Assembly: GCF_963677005.1 (NCBI RefSeq)
Contig: NZ_OY781616.1
Location: 3,830,501 to 3,894,500 of the forward strand
Reading direction: 5' to 3'
Length of the DNA: 64,000 nt
Source of the DNA: Maridesulfovibrio sp.
Lineage (GTDB): Bacteria > Desulfobacterota > Desulfovibrionia > Desulfovibrionales > Desulfovibrionaceae
The first letter of the stretch is position 1. Each line of letters begins with the position of its first letter. Under the pieces are notes generated by a model. It was given only the letters and a program-made list of their open reading frames with translations. It was not told the origin of the DNA and did not search any database. The translations under genes were made by a program, and so were the position numbers. This document shows, piece after piece, positions 1 to 8,810 of this stretch.

Positions 1-2
1 CT

Positions 3-65
3 GGCGGGGGCGGTCCGGTCTCCTTCAACCACGGGCCGCCCCCCAAACAGTTTACTCGTATCTGA
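3..65 (+). CDS. 3' end of a gene cut by the window edge (uncertain)
   Basis: One forward frame is open from the window edge to a TGA at 63-65. It reads as a plausible C-terminal tail rich in Gly and Pro (ends ...HGPPPKQFTRI) with mostly G or C at third codon positions. A second frame is also open, running to a TGA at 100-102 that would overlap the next start, so the choice is not secure. Too little is present to name a product. If real, it lies 33 bases upstream of the histidine kinase gene and could share its operon. Confidence 0.35.
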   Translation, partial: GGGGPVSFNHGPPPKQFTRI

Positions 66-98
66 ATTCGCCTTATTCTCGCAGATGAGGACGGAAAT

Positions 99-1592
99 AT
101 GAATCTTCAGGAATATTACGACACCATAATGCAGCTCAGCCACGGGATTGTGGTCACCCTTGATCTGAAGGGCGGTATAATCCACGGAAATTCCCGTCTG
201 GAGGATCTGACCGGGTTCTCCATGCAGGAACTGGCCGGGCGCGACTGGTTTGAGACATTTGTTTCCGAAGCAGGCCGGGAAGAAGCCCGCCGCGAGGTGC
301 TCAGCCGTGCGGGGCAGCGGTCCGTTTCCAGAATTTCCGGTAAGATAATGTCCAGATACGGGGAAAAGATATACATAGACTGGAATCTGAAAGCCCTTTG
401 CGATTCGGAAGACAGTATCATCAGTATACTCTGCGTGGGGCAGGATGTTACTTCCCACATGGTCACGCAGAAGGGGTTGATTCGTGAAAAGTTTGAACTG
501 ATTGAAAGAAACAAGGCCATCAATTGCCTTTATGAGATAAGCAAACTCGGCGGCGACCTTGAAATGGGGCTGAAGGAGACCATGGAGCGGATTGTGAATC
601 TGCTTGCGTCCGGTTTTCAACACCCGGAAAGGACCCATGTGCGGCTGAGGGTGGGTAACCTGAGCTGGCAGACGGAAGGGTTCAGGAAAACGGATAACGT
701 CCTTGTGGAACCGGTGGAATCCAGCCGGGACATTCGGGGAACCCTTACTGTTTCTGTTGAAAACGGCGGGCCGGGGATCGGGGAGCCTGTTTTTCTGGAA
801 GATGAAAGGGATCTGCTGAGTACCGCCGCACAGCAGATAGCCATCATAGTTTCCAAGAAGGAGATCAAGTCTGCCAAGCAGCAGCTAGAAATGCAGTTGC
901 GCCAGGCGGACCGTCTGGCCAAGATAGGACAGTTTTCAGCCGGGGTGGCTCATGAAATAAACGAGCCTCTGGCCAATATTCTGGGCTATGCGCAACTGGC
1001 CTTGCAGACTCCGGAGATTCCGGAGCAGGTGCGCATGGATCTCGGCAATATTGTTGATTCTTCCCTGCATGCGCGTGAGATCATCAAGAAGATAATGTTT
1101 TTCAGCAGGCAGCTTCCTCCGCAGTTTCTTCCGACCAACCTCAATGAAACTATTGCAGAGGCTTTGCGTATCACCGAGACTGCGGCCAAGCGGAACAACA
1201 TAGACGTGTGCTGCAAATTCGATGAGACCCTGCCTGCGGTGTCTGCCGATCCGCAGCATATCAAGCAGGTTATCGTCAACCTTGCGGCCAACGCCATTCA
1301 GGCCATGGGGGAGGGCGGCACCCTGACCATAACCACCCTCAACAACAAGAACGATGCATATATTATAGTAGAGGACAACGGACCCGGTATCCCTGCAGAT
1401 GAACTGAAGCAGATATTCAATCCCTTTTTTACCACCAAGGACGTGGACAAGGGAACCGGGCTGGGACTTTCGGTGGTGCTGGGGATAGTAAAGGCGCACA
1501 AAGGATTCATTCAGGTGCACAGCGAACCGGGAGAGGGGACAAGGTTTGAAGTTGCCTTTCCCTGCCAACATATTGATTCAGCGGAAGAGTAA
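99..1592 (+). CDS. PAS/GAF sensor histidine kinase
   Basis: This is a 497-residue cytoplasmic-looking kinase with no membrane segments. A PAS domain spans about residues 5-120 (EDLTGFSMQELAGRDW core). A GAF-like region spans about 135-255. The HisKA dimerisation helix carries the phospho-acceptor His285 in VAHEINEPLANILGYAQL. The ATPase domain shows the N box (NLAANAIQAM, about 394-403), the G1 box DNGPGIP at 426-432 and the G2 box GTGLGL at 452-457. The start is supported by GAGGA seven bases before the ATG. Its stop codon overlaps the start of the sigma-54 response regulator, so the two are translationally coupled and form a cognate pair. The signal sensed is not evident. Confidence 0.93.
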   Translation: MNLQEYYDTIMQLSHGIVVTLDLKGGIIHGNSRLEDLTGFSMQELAGRDWFETFVSEAGREEARREVLSRAGQRSVSRISGKIMSRYGEKIYIDWNLKALCDSEDSIISILCVGQDVTSHMVTQKGLIREKFELIERNKAINCLYEISKLGGDLEMGLKETMERIVNLLASGFQHPERTHVRLRVGNLSWQTEGFRKTDNVLVEPVESSRDIRGTLTVSVENGGPGIGEPVFLEDERDLLSTAAQQIAIIVSKKEIKSAKQQLEMQLRQADRLAKIGQFSAGVAHEINEPLANILGYAQLALQTPEIPEQVRMDLGNIVDSSLHAREIIKKIMFFSRQLPPQFLPTNLNETIAEALRITETAAKRNNIDVCCKFDETLPAVSADPQHIKQVIVNLAANAIQAMGEGGTLTITTLNNKNDAYIIVEDNGPGIPADELKQIFNPFFTTKDVDKGTGLGLSVVLGIVKAHKGFIQVHSEPGEGTRFEVAFPCQHIDSAEE

Positions 1593-2926
1593 TGAGCGAC
1601 AAGATAAAAATTCTCGCGGTGGACGACAGTAAAAGCACTCTTGAGGTGCTCAAGCGCAATCTGGAATCCAGCGGGTACGAAGTGCTGACCTGCCTGCGTG
1701 TGGACGAGGCCCTGCCCCTGCTCGATGAATATGACATGGATATTGTCATAACGGATTTTCGTATGCCGCAGGCTTCCGGGCTGGACCTGATAAGACATGT
1801 GCGGGAAAACCACCGGGATGTGGAGATAATGATGATTACCGGTTATCCATCCATCTCCGGTGCTGTCGAGGCCATCAAGGACGGAGCGGGAGAATACCTG
1901 CCCAAACCGTTCACTTCCGAAGAACTGCTGGCGGCCATGGATCGGATCATGGAACGGATCAACCGCAGAAAGGCGGTCAAGGCCGTTGAAATGCCGGACG
2001 ATACATACGGTATTGCCGGAAATTCACCCGGCATGCAGCTTGTCTTCAGGCGTATAGGCAAGGCCGCATCCACCAACGCGAATGTGCTTATTTCCGGTGA
2101 TTCGGGAACAGGAAAGGAGCTTGTCGCCAGAGCCGTGCACTATCACAGCGACCGCAGGGCCGCGCCGTTCGTGCCCGTAAACTGCGCCGCGATTCCCGAT
2201 TCGCTGGTGGAAAGCGAACTTTTCGGCCACGTGAAAGGGGCTTTTACCGGCGCGAAGGAAGGGCGTGCCGGTTTTTTTGAGATCGCCAACGGCGGTTCGA
2301 TATTCCTCGATGAAATAGGTGATGCCAGCCCGAACATGCAGGCCAAGCTTCTGCGTGTGCTGCAATCCAAGGAATTCTGCAAGGTCGGTTCAAGCGTGGT
2401 CCATACCGTGGACACCCGTATCCTCGCCGCCACCCATAAAAATCTCAAAAGACTGGTGGACGAAGGGTCGTTCCGTGAAGACCTCTATTATCGTCTGAAC
2501 GTCGTAGACATACCTGTTCCATCGCTGGCGGAACGCGGAGATGATATACTGACTCTGGTAAGCAATTTTCTGGTCCGGTTTTCCAATTCCATGCAGCGTC
2601 CCGCACCCTCCATTTCCGACGAGGCCCTGCAGGCTCTGCGTAATTATTCCTGGCCCGGCAATGTTCGGGAACTGGAAAACCTTATCCAGCGTCTGGTGGT
2701 AATCGTGGACCACGACCCCATTGAAGTTACCGACCTTCCACCGAACATGCGTTTCAGCCTGCCGGTGGAAGGGCGGGTGGATAGGTCGCTTGCAGATGTT
2801 GAGCGGGAACACATCAAAAACGTGCTCTCCATGACCCATAACAATAAGACAAGGGCCGCCGAGGTTCTTGGCATCAACCGCAAGACCCTGCGTGAAAAGC
2901 TAAAACGAATGGGTTTGCAGGATTAA
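1592..2926 (+). CDS. sigma-54-dependent response regulator (NtrC family)
   Basis: This 444-residue transcription activator has three domains. The receiver occupies residues 1-120, with acidic pocket DD11-12 and phospho-acceptor Asp55 in VITDFRMP. The AAA+ sigma-54 activation domain spans about 145-385, with Walker A GDSGTGKE, the sigma-54 contact loop GAFTGA, Walker B IFLDEIG and an arginine-finger region. A Fis-type helix-turn-helix lies at the C-terminus (NNKTRAAEVLGINRKTLREKL). Its ATG overlaps the TAA of the kinase gene (TAATG). It is predicted to turn on RNA polymerase-sigma-54 promoters when the kinase at 99-1592 phosphorylates it. Its targets are not identifiable here, although a candidate sigma-54 site lies upstream of flagellin near 61901. 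Confidence 0.95.
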   Translation: MSDKIKILAVDDSKSTLEVLKRNLESSGYEVLTCLRVDEALPLLDEYDMDIVITDFRMPQASGLDLIRHVRENHRDVEIMMITGYPSISGAVEAIKDGAGEYLPKPFTSEELLAAMDRIMERINRRKAVKAVEMPDDTYGIAGNSPGMQLVFRRIGKAASTNANVLISGDSGTGKELVARAVHYHSDRRAAPFVPVNCAAIPDSLVESELFGHVKGAFTGAKEGRAGFFEIANGGSIFLDEIGDASPNMQAKLLRVLQSKEFCKVGSSVVHTVDTRILAATHKNLKRLVDEGSFREDLYYRLNVVDIPVPSLAERGDDILTLVSNFLVRFSNSMQRPAPSISDEALQALRNYSWPGNVRELENLIQRLVVIVDHDPIEVTDLPPNMRFSLPVEGRVDRSLADVEREHIKNVLSMTHNNKTRAAEVLGINRKTLREKLKRMGLQD

Positions 2927-2968
2927 TCTTCCGGAGTTCCCGGCTAACCCGGATATTTCGTCATATAA

Positions 2969-3055
2969 GCCTCCGGCGGCCCTGCCGGGGGCCTTAAACC
3001 CTTTTGACAAAAGGGTTTAAGAATCCCAAAACCTTTCATTAAGGCTTCGCCGCTT
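2969..3055. repeat. extragenic repeat, copy 1
   Basis: This is one copy of an intergenic element that recurs at 33529-33614. It opens with GCCTCCGGCGGCCCTGCCGG, contains a perfect 13-bp hairpin (2993-3005 with 3009-3021, loop GAC) and continues with GAATCCCAAAACC and a GGCTTCGCCG segment. It lies just after the stop of the response regulator and may double as a terminator-like hairpin. Related half-elements are at 14940-15014 and 33695-33753. Confidence 0.8.
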
Positions 3056-3160
3056 AACATGACAAAAAGTCATATGCATAAATCAAGCATTTCTCAGTTT
3101 AACGTACTATTTTAATTCGCTAAAATATTTTGCGAAACCGTAACTCATGTAATATCCCGG

Positions 3161-4363
3161 CTAATGCCATTCGCACTTCCATCCGGCATACCCTCCTTCG
3201 GGAAACAGCTGTATTTTGTATAGTCCGGGGCTTACCGTGATGTGTTCGGAGAGCCCCACGACTTTTTCCTCTACGGTCTGGCCATTTTTGGTCATTATTT
3301 TTACGCGGTAACGCTGCTTGCCCTGATTATAGGGATCGGTAAAGCGCAGGGTGGTTCCTGCCACGGTGCTGAGTTCCCATTCCGCGTTATCCTGCGGATG
3401 CGCAGGATTCAGACTCCCGTGGGCCAGCCTCCACTGTGCGCCCATGTTGCCCTTTATCCTTTTGGCATAGTTCATTTTGGGTACCGGCTGCCGGGCAGGA
3501 GCCGGTGGCGGGGCAGCGGATACAGCGCCGGAAAGACGTGTTCCCCAGACGCGGTTGCCGATCTGATTCTGTCCGTCCAGCCTGTTTCCGTCCTGCGACA
3601 TGGTCAGGGTGTCCACCCACTTGCCGTTGCTCCAGGTGATGATGAAAGTTCCACGGGACGGATCGGCGCATTTCCAACTGTTTCCTGCTCCCGGCATACG
3701 TCCTCCGGCATAGAATTCAGCCACCGAACCGGTGAACCACTTCCACTTGCCTACCAACCGGCTGCATGCGTCAGTTGAAGAACCGTAGGGATCGTTGCCG
3801 CCGTACGGAGTATTTCCTGCCCCGTATGGGGTATTGGAGCTCATGGTCGGCGGCGGGGAGAAGCGCAGGCTGGTCACGCTGTTGTAAACCAGATTGCGAT
3901 ACTGCCCGGCAAACTGTTCCGCATATACCCCTATTGCCACCACGGCCCCGCCGTTGGCGTAGGTGTACAGCCCGTAGGCGTGCAGCCTGCTGCCGTTGTA
4001 GGTGGAACTGTATTCCCGGAAAATTGCGGGGTGGCCGTCGGCCTGTACGTTGCGGCTGGATATCCTGTTCTGGAAATAGACACCGCCCCGGTTTAGGATC
4101 CCCTGTTCCATGCCGTCTGCGATCCTTTGCAGTCCGGGATTGTTGCCTTTTGCCGCGTAGACCTCGACAAATGCGTTGCGGTCCGGGGAAATAACCTGTT
4201 TTTTAAGATCGTCCGACAGCCCTTGTGTGTTGGTAGTCCATCCTGTCGGAGTCTGAATCCAGAAATCGTAATTGTCATACGCGCCGGCCCGCAGCGGAAA
4301 GGCAACTGCGGCAAGGAAAACAATCAGCAGGGCGGTTGCGAAAAAGACGTTTTTATTCTTCAT
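3161..4363 (-). CDS. secreted protein of unknown function with lipocalin-like middle region
   Basis: This 400-residue protein begins with a clear Sec signal peptide (Lys-rich start, hydrophobic core, cleavage near ALRAGA-YDN at about residue 28), so it is exported. Residues about 29-165 resemble the PsbP/DUF1795-type fold seen in periplasmic stress proteins. A linker with PYG repeats (NTPYGAGNTPYGGNDPYG) follows. A second part around 195-285 contains LVGKWKWF and TFIITWSNGKW, as in lipocalin-like binding domains. The last 100 residues are a beta-rich tail. GGAGG lies seven bases before the ATG. It is monocistronic between two intergenic regions. The fold assignments are pattern-based and the ligand is unknown. 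Confidence 0.75.
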   Translation of the reverse strand: MKNKNVFFATALLIVFLAAVAFPLRAGAYDNYDFWIQTPTGWTTNTQGLSDDLKKQVISPDRNAFVEVYAAKGNNPGLQRIADGMEQGILNRGGVYFQNRISSRNVQADGHPAIFREYSSTYNGSRLHAYGLYTYANGGAVVAIGVYAEQFAGQYRNLVYNSVTSLRFSPPPTMSSNTPYGAGNTPYGGNDPYGSSTDACSRLVGKWKWFTGSVAEFYAGGRMPGAGNSWKCADPSRGTFIITWSNGKWVDTLTMSQDGNRLDGQNQIGNRVWGTRLSGAVSAAPPPAPARQPVPKMNYAKRIKGNMGAQWRLAHGSLNPAHPQDNAEWELSTVAGTTLRFTDPYNQGKQRYRVKIMTKNGQTVEEKVVGLSEHITVSPGLYKIQLFPEGGYAGWKCEWH

Positions 4364-4608
4364 AGGTCAACCTCCGACTTGTAGATGGATTTCAGAGACT
4401 ACTTCAGTATAGGCATAAGAATCTTTTTTTTGTCAAATGATATTTCACGGCAGTCGTTTTTGGAGGGGGATGCTGAAACTTGGTGAAAAATTGGTTCACC
4501 TTAATATATATTAACATAATAAGGCCCTGTACTTGCTTCTTTTCAGTCAAACCGGAAAACAGGGCAATTTTTGCCTTATCCGACAAAGCATAAGCAGGGA
4601 GGTAGACT
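4364..4608. other. divergent intergenic region
   Basis: This AT-rich stretch separates the divergent secreted-protein gene and EF-hand gene and must hold both promoters. No convincing consensus promoter, operator or RNA element was found in it, apart from GGGAGG just before the GTG start at 4609. Confidence 0.5.
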
Positions 4609-5409
4609 GTGAGTGTCTCAGCTTTAGGCAGTTCTACTGCCACAAGTTTGTTTTCTATGAATCAGACGAGCATAAAGCGTCCTGAGGATTATGATTCTTC
4701 GGAAGACTTTGTAAGCTCTATCATAGGTGACAATGACAGTGATGGCGACGGTCAACTGAGTGTAGATGAGGCCGGTTTTCTTGAGGATATTTTCAGTGAA
4801 ATAGATGCTGACGGTGATGGTTATCTGTCCCAGGAGGAAATGGTTTCCGATCTGGAGAATCGTCAGCAGCAGATGGCCATGATGGGTCAGATGTCCGTGA
4901 TGATGCAGGGCGGTGACGGTTCGGACCTGATCGATACGCTCATGAGCGAGCTTGATTCAGATGGTGACAGCCTTATCTCCCAGGAAGAGTCCGGGCTGGA
5001 TGATGAATTGTTCAGCACTCTGGATACAGACGGGGACGGCAGTATTTCTTCGGAAGAACTGCAGGCCGGCATGACCCCTCCTGATGTAGGAATGGTCTCC
5101 GAGGGCGTGGCCAGCGCAAGCAGTTCCGGTTCGTCGGAAAGCTCCTCTTCTTCCAGTGAGTCCGAAGAAGATTACGATGAGTTTGATTACAACAAGGACG
5201 GAGTGGTCAGTTTTTCCGAATTGGAGCAGGCTTACGCCAGCGGCGAAACCTCGCTTGAGGATATTGTAGGAAAAAGCAGCGCTAACAATCAGCAGGAAAA
5301 TGAAAACGGCCAGTCCGGACAATCCGTTCTCCAGCGTATGGCCATGCAGGCATACCAGGAACAGACCGGGGCCATGTATACGGGAGAATCTCTCGGGGCA
5401 CTTGTCTGA
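4609..5409 (+). CDS. EF-hand calcium-binding protein with Ser-rich linker
   Basis: This 266-residue acidic protein carries five recognisable EF-hand loops: about residues 43-54 (DSDGDGQLSVDE), 66-77 (DADGDGYLSQEE), 116-127 (DSDGDSLISQEE), 139-150 (DTDGDGSISSEE) and 193-204 (DYNKDGVVSFSE). The first four are paired; the fifth follows a Ser/Glu-rich linker at about 169-188. There is no signal peptide, so it is either cytoplasmic or exported by a non-Sec route. It starts at a GTG preceded by GGGAGG with seven bases between. It is likely a calcium buffer or sensor; its role is otherwise unknown. A strong hairpin terminator follows. Confidence 0.85.
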   Translation: MSVSALGSSTATSLFSMNQTSIKRPEDYDSSEDFVSSIIGDNDSDGDGQLSVDEAGFLEDIFSEIDADGDGYLSQEEMVSDLENRQQQMAMMGQMSVMMQGGDGSDLIDTLMSELDSDGDSLISQEESGLDDELFSTLDTDGDGSISSEELQAGMTPPDVGMVSEGVASASSSGSSESSSSSSESEEDYDEFDYNKDGVVSFSELEQAYASGETSLEDIVGKSSANNQQENENGQSGQSVLQRMAMQAYQEQTGAMYTGESLGALV

Positions 5410-5505
5410 TTAATGTAGAGATCAGCATATCAAGCCGTGAAAGGATTCACGGCCCGGCGTATGAATTTTTCAAGCAAAGGAAATATGTCGTGAACAGGGA
5501 AGTGT

Positions 5506-5539
5506 AAAAGGCTTATCCGTAGTTGAGGATAAGCCTTTT
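5506..5539. terminator. bidirectional terminator
   Basis: A perfect 13-bp stem (AAAAGGCTTATCC with GGATAAGCCTTTT, 8-base loop) lies between the convergent EF-hand and alcohol dehydrogenase genes. It has T-rich ends in both directions. Confidence 0.9.
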
Positions 5540-5543
5540 GAAT

Positions 5544-6698
5544 TTAAAGAGATTTTTGCAGTATCTCAATCAGCTCGGTTTCAGTCAGTGTAATGGGGTT
5601 GCCCTTCATGCTGCTGGCTCTGGAAGCTTTTGCCGCGAGATCCGGGAAATCGTTTTCTTTCAATCCAATTGCAGCCAGTCCCGGAATTTTCAGGTTGGAA
5701 CAAAGGTTCCGAACCCATTCGACACCGTCTTCCGGGGCAGCGGATTTTATACAGGTGAGAATGCGGGCTGTTTCCGTATAGGCATTGATTGCCGGATTGT
5801 TTTTGTCCCGTTCCCTGAGTGCTCGGATATTTATTTCCATGACCTGCGGCAGGAGTGCGGCGCATATGGCCCCGTGCGCTGCACGAAGCTGTCCACCGAG
5901 AGGTGCGGCAAATCCGTGTACTGCTCCAAGGCCGGCGTTGGCCAGGGCTGCACCGGATAAGAGCCCGGCCAGAGACATGCTGCTGCGGGCCTCGATATTG
6001 TTCCCATGCTTATAGGCTGTACCCAGGGCATCGGCGGCATGGTACATCCCTTCCCTGCACAGGGGAGAGGTCATGGGCGATGCGAATCTGGAGACAAATG
6101 ATTCCATCAACTGGGTGAGGGCGTCCAGCCCCGTTGCCGCGGTCACTTCCGGCGGCATGCTCAGGGTGAGTTCCGGGTCCACGATTGCGAGGTCGGGGAT
6201 CATGTACATGGAGCGCATGCTTATTTTTACCCCGTGTTCGGGACTCAGCAGCACTGCGTTGGCCGTTACCTCCGATCCGGTTCCGGCGGTTGTCGGGGCT
6301 GCTATGAGCGGAGCCGGTCTGTTTTCCAGCGGAAGCCCCTTGCCGACCACTTCCAGATAATCAAGCACATCCCTCTTGTTCGGCAGCAGCGCGGCAATTG
6401 CCTTGCCTGCGTCAAGAACGCTTCCGCCGCCGACAGCCACAACCATGTCACAACCTTCTGCGCGTGCTTTTGTCGCACATTCGGATATGAACCCCGTTTC
6501 AGGTTCTCCGGATACGGGAATCACCGTCCGGTAAACTCCCCTGGCGGAAAGGCTGTCCTGCAGCCACTGCAACCTGTCCGGGTTGTGGCCGGTTACCAGG
6601 CATACTTTTTTGCCCATTTCCGAAACATGGTCGGGGATGGCTTTGGCCGATCCCGGCCCGAATATGATTTTCTGAGCTGTGGAAAATTGGAATTGCAT
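5544..6698 (-). CDS. iron-containing alcohol dehydrogenase
   Basis: This 384-residue group III (Fe-dependent) NAD(P)-linked alcohol dehydrogenase interconverts primary alcohols or diols and aldehydes. The coenzyme-binding motif GGGSVLDAGKAIAAL is at about residues 93-107 and the conserved PTTAGTGSE at about 135-143. The metal-ligand region contains Asp and His residues (GLDALTQLMESF, AVHGFAAPLGGQLRAAHG). The length is normal for the family. It follows the TSCPD protein gene on the same strand after about 90 bases, so the two may be co-transcribed. The substrate cannot be told; related Desulfovibrio enzymes use ethanol and other short alcohols. Confidence 0.9.
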   Translation of the reverse strand: MQFQFSTAQKIIFGPGSAKAIPDHVSEMGKKVCLVTGHNPDRLQWLQDSLSARGVYRTVIPVSGEPETGFISECATKARAEGCDMVVAVGGGSVLDAGKAIAALLPNKRDVLDYLEVVGKGLPLENRPAPLIAAPTTAGTGSEVTANAVLLSPEHGVKISMRSMYMIPDLAIVDPELTLSMPPEVTAATGLDALTQLMESFVSRFASPMTSPLCREGMYHAADALGTAYKHGNNIEARSSMSLAGLLSGAALANAGLGAVHGFAAPLGGQLRAAHGAICAALLPQVMEINIRALRERDKNNPAINAYTETARILTCIKSAAPEDGVEWVRNLCSNLKIPGLAAIGLKENDFPDLAAKASRASSMKGNPITLTETELIEILQKSL

Positions 6699-6785
6699 GG
6701 GATAATGAAACTCCGGTCTGCCTGTGCGGCAGGGTTGTGGATACCGGCATCGGTTTTATCCGGCAGGTCCTTTCAGGGATGGAAA

Positions 6786-7097
6786 TTATTTTTCCATATA
6801 CTCACGCAGAGCACGGCTCAACTGGTCCGGGCAGGATGTGGTCTTTCTGCCACAGGTTATACCGGAGAGAGTCTCGATTATCTTTTCCAGTTCCATGCCG
6901 GTGACGAGGGCGGAAATGCCCTTGAGGTTACCGTCGCAGCCTCCGGTGAAGTGCACATAGGACAATTTCCCGTCCGTAACAGTGAAACGGATCAGTTTGG
7001 AGCATACGCCCTTGGGGGTGAAAGTTTCGGTTCCGTTCTGCAGATCTGTTCTGCCCAGGGATGACATCATGGTGGGCTCAAGAGTGATATTTTCCAT
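6786..7097 (-). CDS. TSCPD domain protein (TIGR03905 type)
   Basis: This 103-residue protein matches the small TSCPD family named after its signature: FTGGCDGNLKGIS in the middle and CGRKTTSCPDQL near the C-terminus. It also carries a C-x-K start region, TPKGVCSKLIRF. In other bacteria this domain is also found at the C-terminus of class II ribonucleotide reductases, where the cysteines are proposed to bind metal or nucleic acid. The free-standing form has no established function. It is the first gene of a likely pair with the Fe-alcohol dehydrogenase. Confidence 0.8.
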   Translation of the reverse strand: MENITLEPTMMSSLGRTDLQNGTETFTPKGVCSKLIRFTVTDGKLSYVHFTGGCDGNLKGISALVTGMELEKIIETLSGITCGRKTTSCPDQLSRALREYMEK

Positions 7098-7346
7098 TTT
7101 AGGTCCTTTGGTTATTGATTCGAAACGGCCCGTGAATTCTTTGGCGGGAGTTTTGCCGTGAGTGAGTCGGCTTCTTTTTTGATCATGAAATCAACCTGCG
7201 GTCAAGATTGCGGACATTCATAATTAAGTCTGATACGGCATAATTTGCTAGTTGGCAAAAAAAGAAATTTTAATAGTGCACAGGAAATGATATGGGGGAA
7301 GCCAGTGAGTGGAATCGTATAGACATTGAAAAAGGGAGCAAGTCAA

Positions 7347-8681
7347 GTGGTGGAAGCAGATCCCGGCCTGTCTGATGCCGGTAATTTCCCGGCAAGGATG
7401 CAGGTGGAAGTGACTACACGGTGCAATATGAATTGTTCTATGTGCGTGAAGTATGCCCCGGACAGCCTTATCAGGGAGGCTGACCTTGAATTCGAGTTGT
7501 TCAAAAAACTAGGTCCGGGCCTGAAGCATTGTGAGATGCTGGTCCTCAACGGCATAGGTGAACCGCTGCTGCATCCGCAACTTACGGACATGGCCGCTTT
7601 TGCCCGGTCTCATATGCCGGAAAAGGGCCGGATAGGCTTTCAGACCAATGCGCTGCTTTTGACCGAAAGGTCGGCAGATGATCTGGTGGAAGCCGGGGTG
7701 GACACATTCTGCGTTTCCGTGGATTCTCTTGATTCTGAAAGCAGTGTCTGCACGGAACTGCACGGCCAGTGCAGCGTGGACAGGCTGGCACGCAGTTTCG
7801 GACTGCTGCGTTCAGCTGCGGACAAGAAGGGGAAACGAATTCATACCGGGGTCGAATTCGTTCTTATGAAAGATACTTACAGACAACTCCCGTCCGTAAT
7901 CGAGTGGGCTGCGGAGCAGGGGGCCGAGTTCGTTATCTGTTCGCACATGCTTGCTTATGCCGCCGGCTTGCAGGATCAGTCTCTTTTCAATCCAAATACC
8001 GCCGCTGCGACTGCGGTTTTCGATAGGTGGCAGGCCAAGGCGCGGGAAATAGGGATGGACCTTCACGAGTATTTCGATGTCCTCTGGAAAAGAAGAAAGC
8101 CCGAACAGCGCAAAGACTATCTCGCTTTGGGAAATATGATGCGTGCGGAGGCAACCGGAGACGGAATCTGGCTGCATCTGGCAAGTCTGCTGGAGTGGGA
8201 CAGGAAAATCCGCTCCGATGAATACGCTGATGTCCGGCAAGTCTATGAGGAGTCTGCCCGTATAGCCGGGAAGCTGGGACTGGAACTGCACCTCCCCCCG
8301 CTGATGGCGACTGATGAACTTAGGTGTGCTTTTGTGGAAGATGGAGCGGTTTTCGTCACTTCCGAAGGCGATGTTAGCCCATGCCAGTTTTTATGGCACG
8401 GATATACCTGTTATCTGGACGGAAACGAAAAAGTTATCAGGCCTCGGGTTTTCGGAAATCTTGCGGACCGGGAACTGCTGGATATCTGGCGTTCCGCGGA
8501 ATATTCAGAGTTCCGCAATGATGTTCTGGCCTATGAATATCCGTACTGTTCGAACTGCCCGATGGTGCCTTGCGATGATATTGTCGGCAGGGATTTTGAA
8601 TTTGAATGCGATTGTTTCGGGGTCAGAGTTCCTTGCGGGCACTGCCCGTGGTCCATGGGCGGGCTGAAATGTCTGCTCTGA
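7347..8681 (+). CDS. radical SAM/SPASM protein, putative metalloenzyme maturase
   Basis: This 444-residue radical SAM protein has the 4Fe-4S/SAM motif CNMNCSMC (Cys26, 30, 33) followed by a TIM-barrel-type region. Its C-terminal SPASM-like region has many cysteines (SPCQFLWHG, YCSNCPMVPCDD, CDCFGVRVPCGHCPWS). The ending CGHCPWSMGGLKC resembles the rSAM maturase family found in Geobacter and Desulfovibrio and proposed to mature a metalloenzyme; that role is not proven. The start is GTG 7347, because GGGAG lies eight bases upstream; the in-frame TTG at 7326 lacks such a site. No target peptide or metalloenzyme gene is adjacent. A strong terminator follows. Confidence 0.8.
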   Translation: MVEADPGLSDAGNFPARMQVEVTTRCNMNCSMCVKYAPDSLIREADLEFELFKKLGPGLKHCEMLVLNGIGEPLLHPQLTDMAAFARSHMPEKGRIGFQTNALLLTERSADDLVEAGVDTFCVSVDSLDSESSVCTELHGQCSVDRLARSFGLLRSAADKKGKRIHTGVEFVLMKDTYRQLPSVIEWAAEQGAEFVICSHMLAYAAGLQDQSLFNPNTAAATAVFDRWQAKAREIGMDLHEYFDVLWKRRKPEQRKDYLALGNMMRAEATGDGIWLHLASLLEWDRKIRSDEYADVRQVYEESARIAGKLGLELHLPPLMATDELRCAFVEDGAVFVTSEGDVSPCQFLWHGYTCYLDGNEKVIRPRVFGNLADRELLDIWRSAEYSEFRNDVLAYEYPYCSNCPMVPCDDIVGRDFEFECDCFGVRVPCGHCPWSMGGLKCLL

Positions 8682-8728
8682 TGACCGGCCTGTTCTGATC
8701 TGATCGGGATAGGAATGCTGCTTAAAAC

Positions 8729-8769
8729 CGGGAGCGGAGAAGCTTTGTGCTTTTCCGCTCCCGATTTTT
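8729..8769 (+). terminator. rho-independent terminator of the radical SAM gene
   Basis: A 15-bp stem with one mismatch (8729-8743 with 8749-8763, loop TTTGT) is followed by ATTTTTT. Confidence 0.92.
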
Positions 8770-8810
8770 TATGATCAACTGTCTTTTGTCCGCAAGTCCG
8801 GGGCCGGCTG

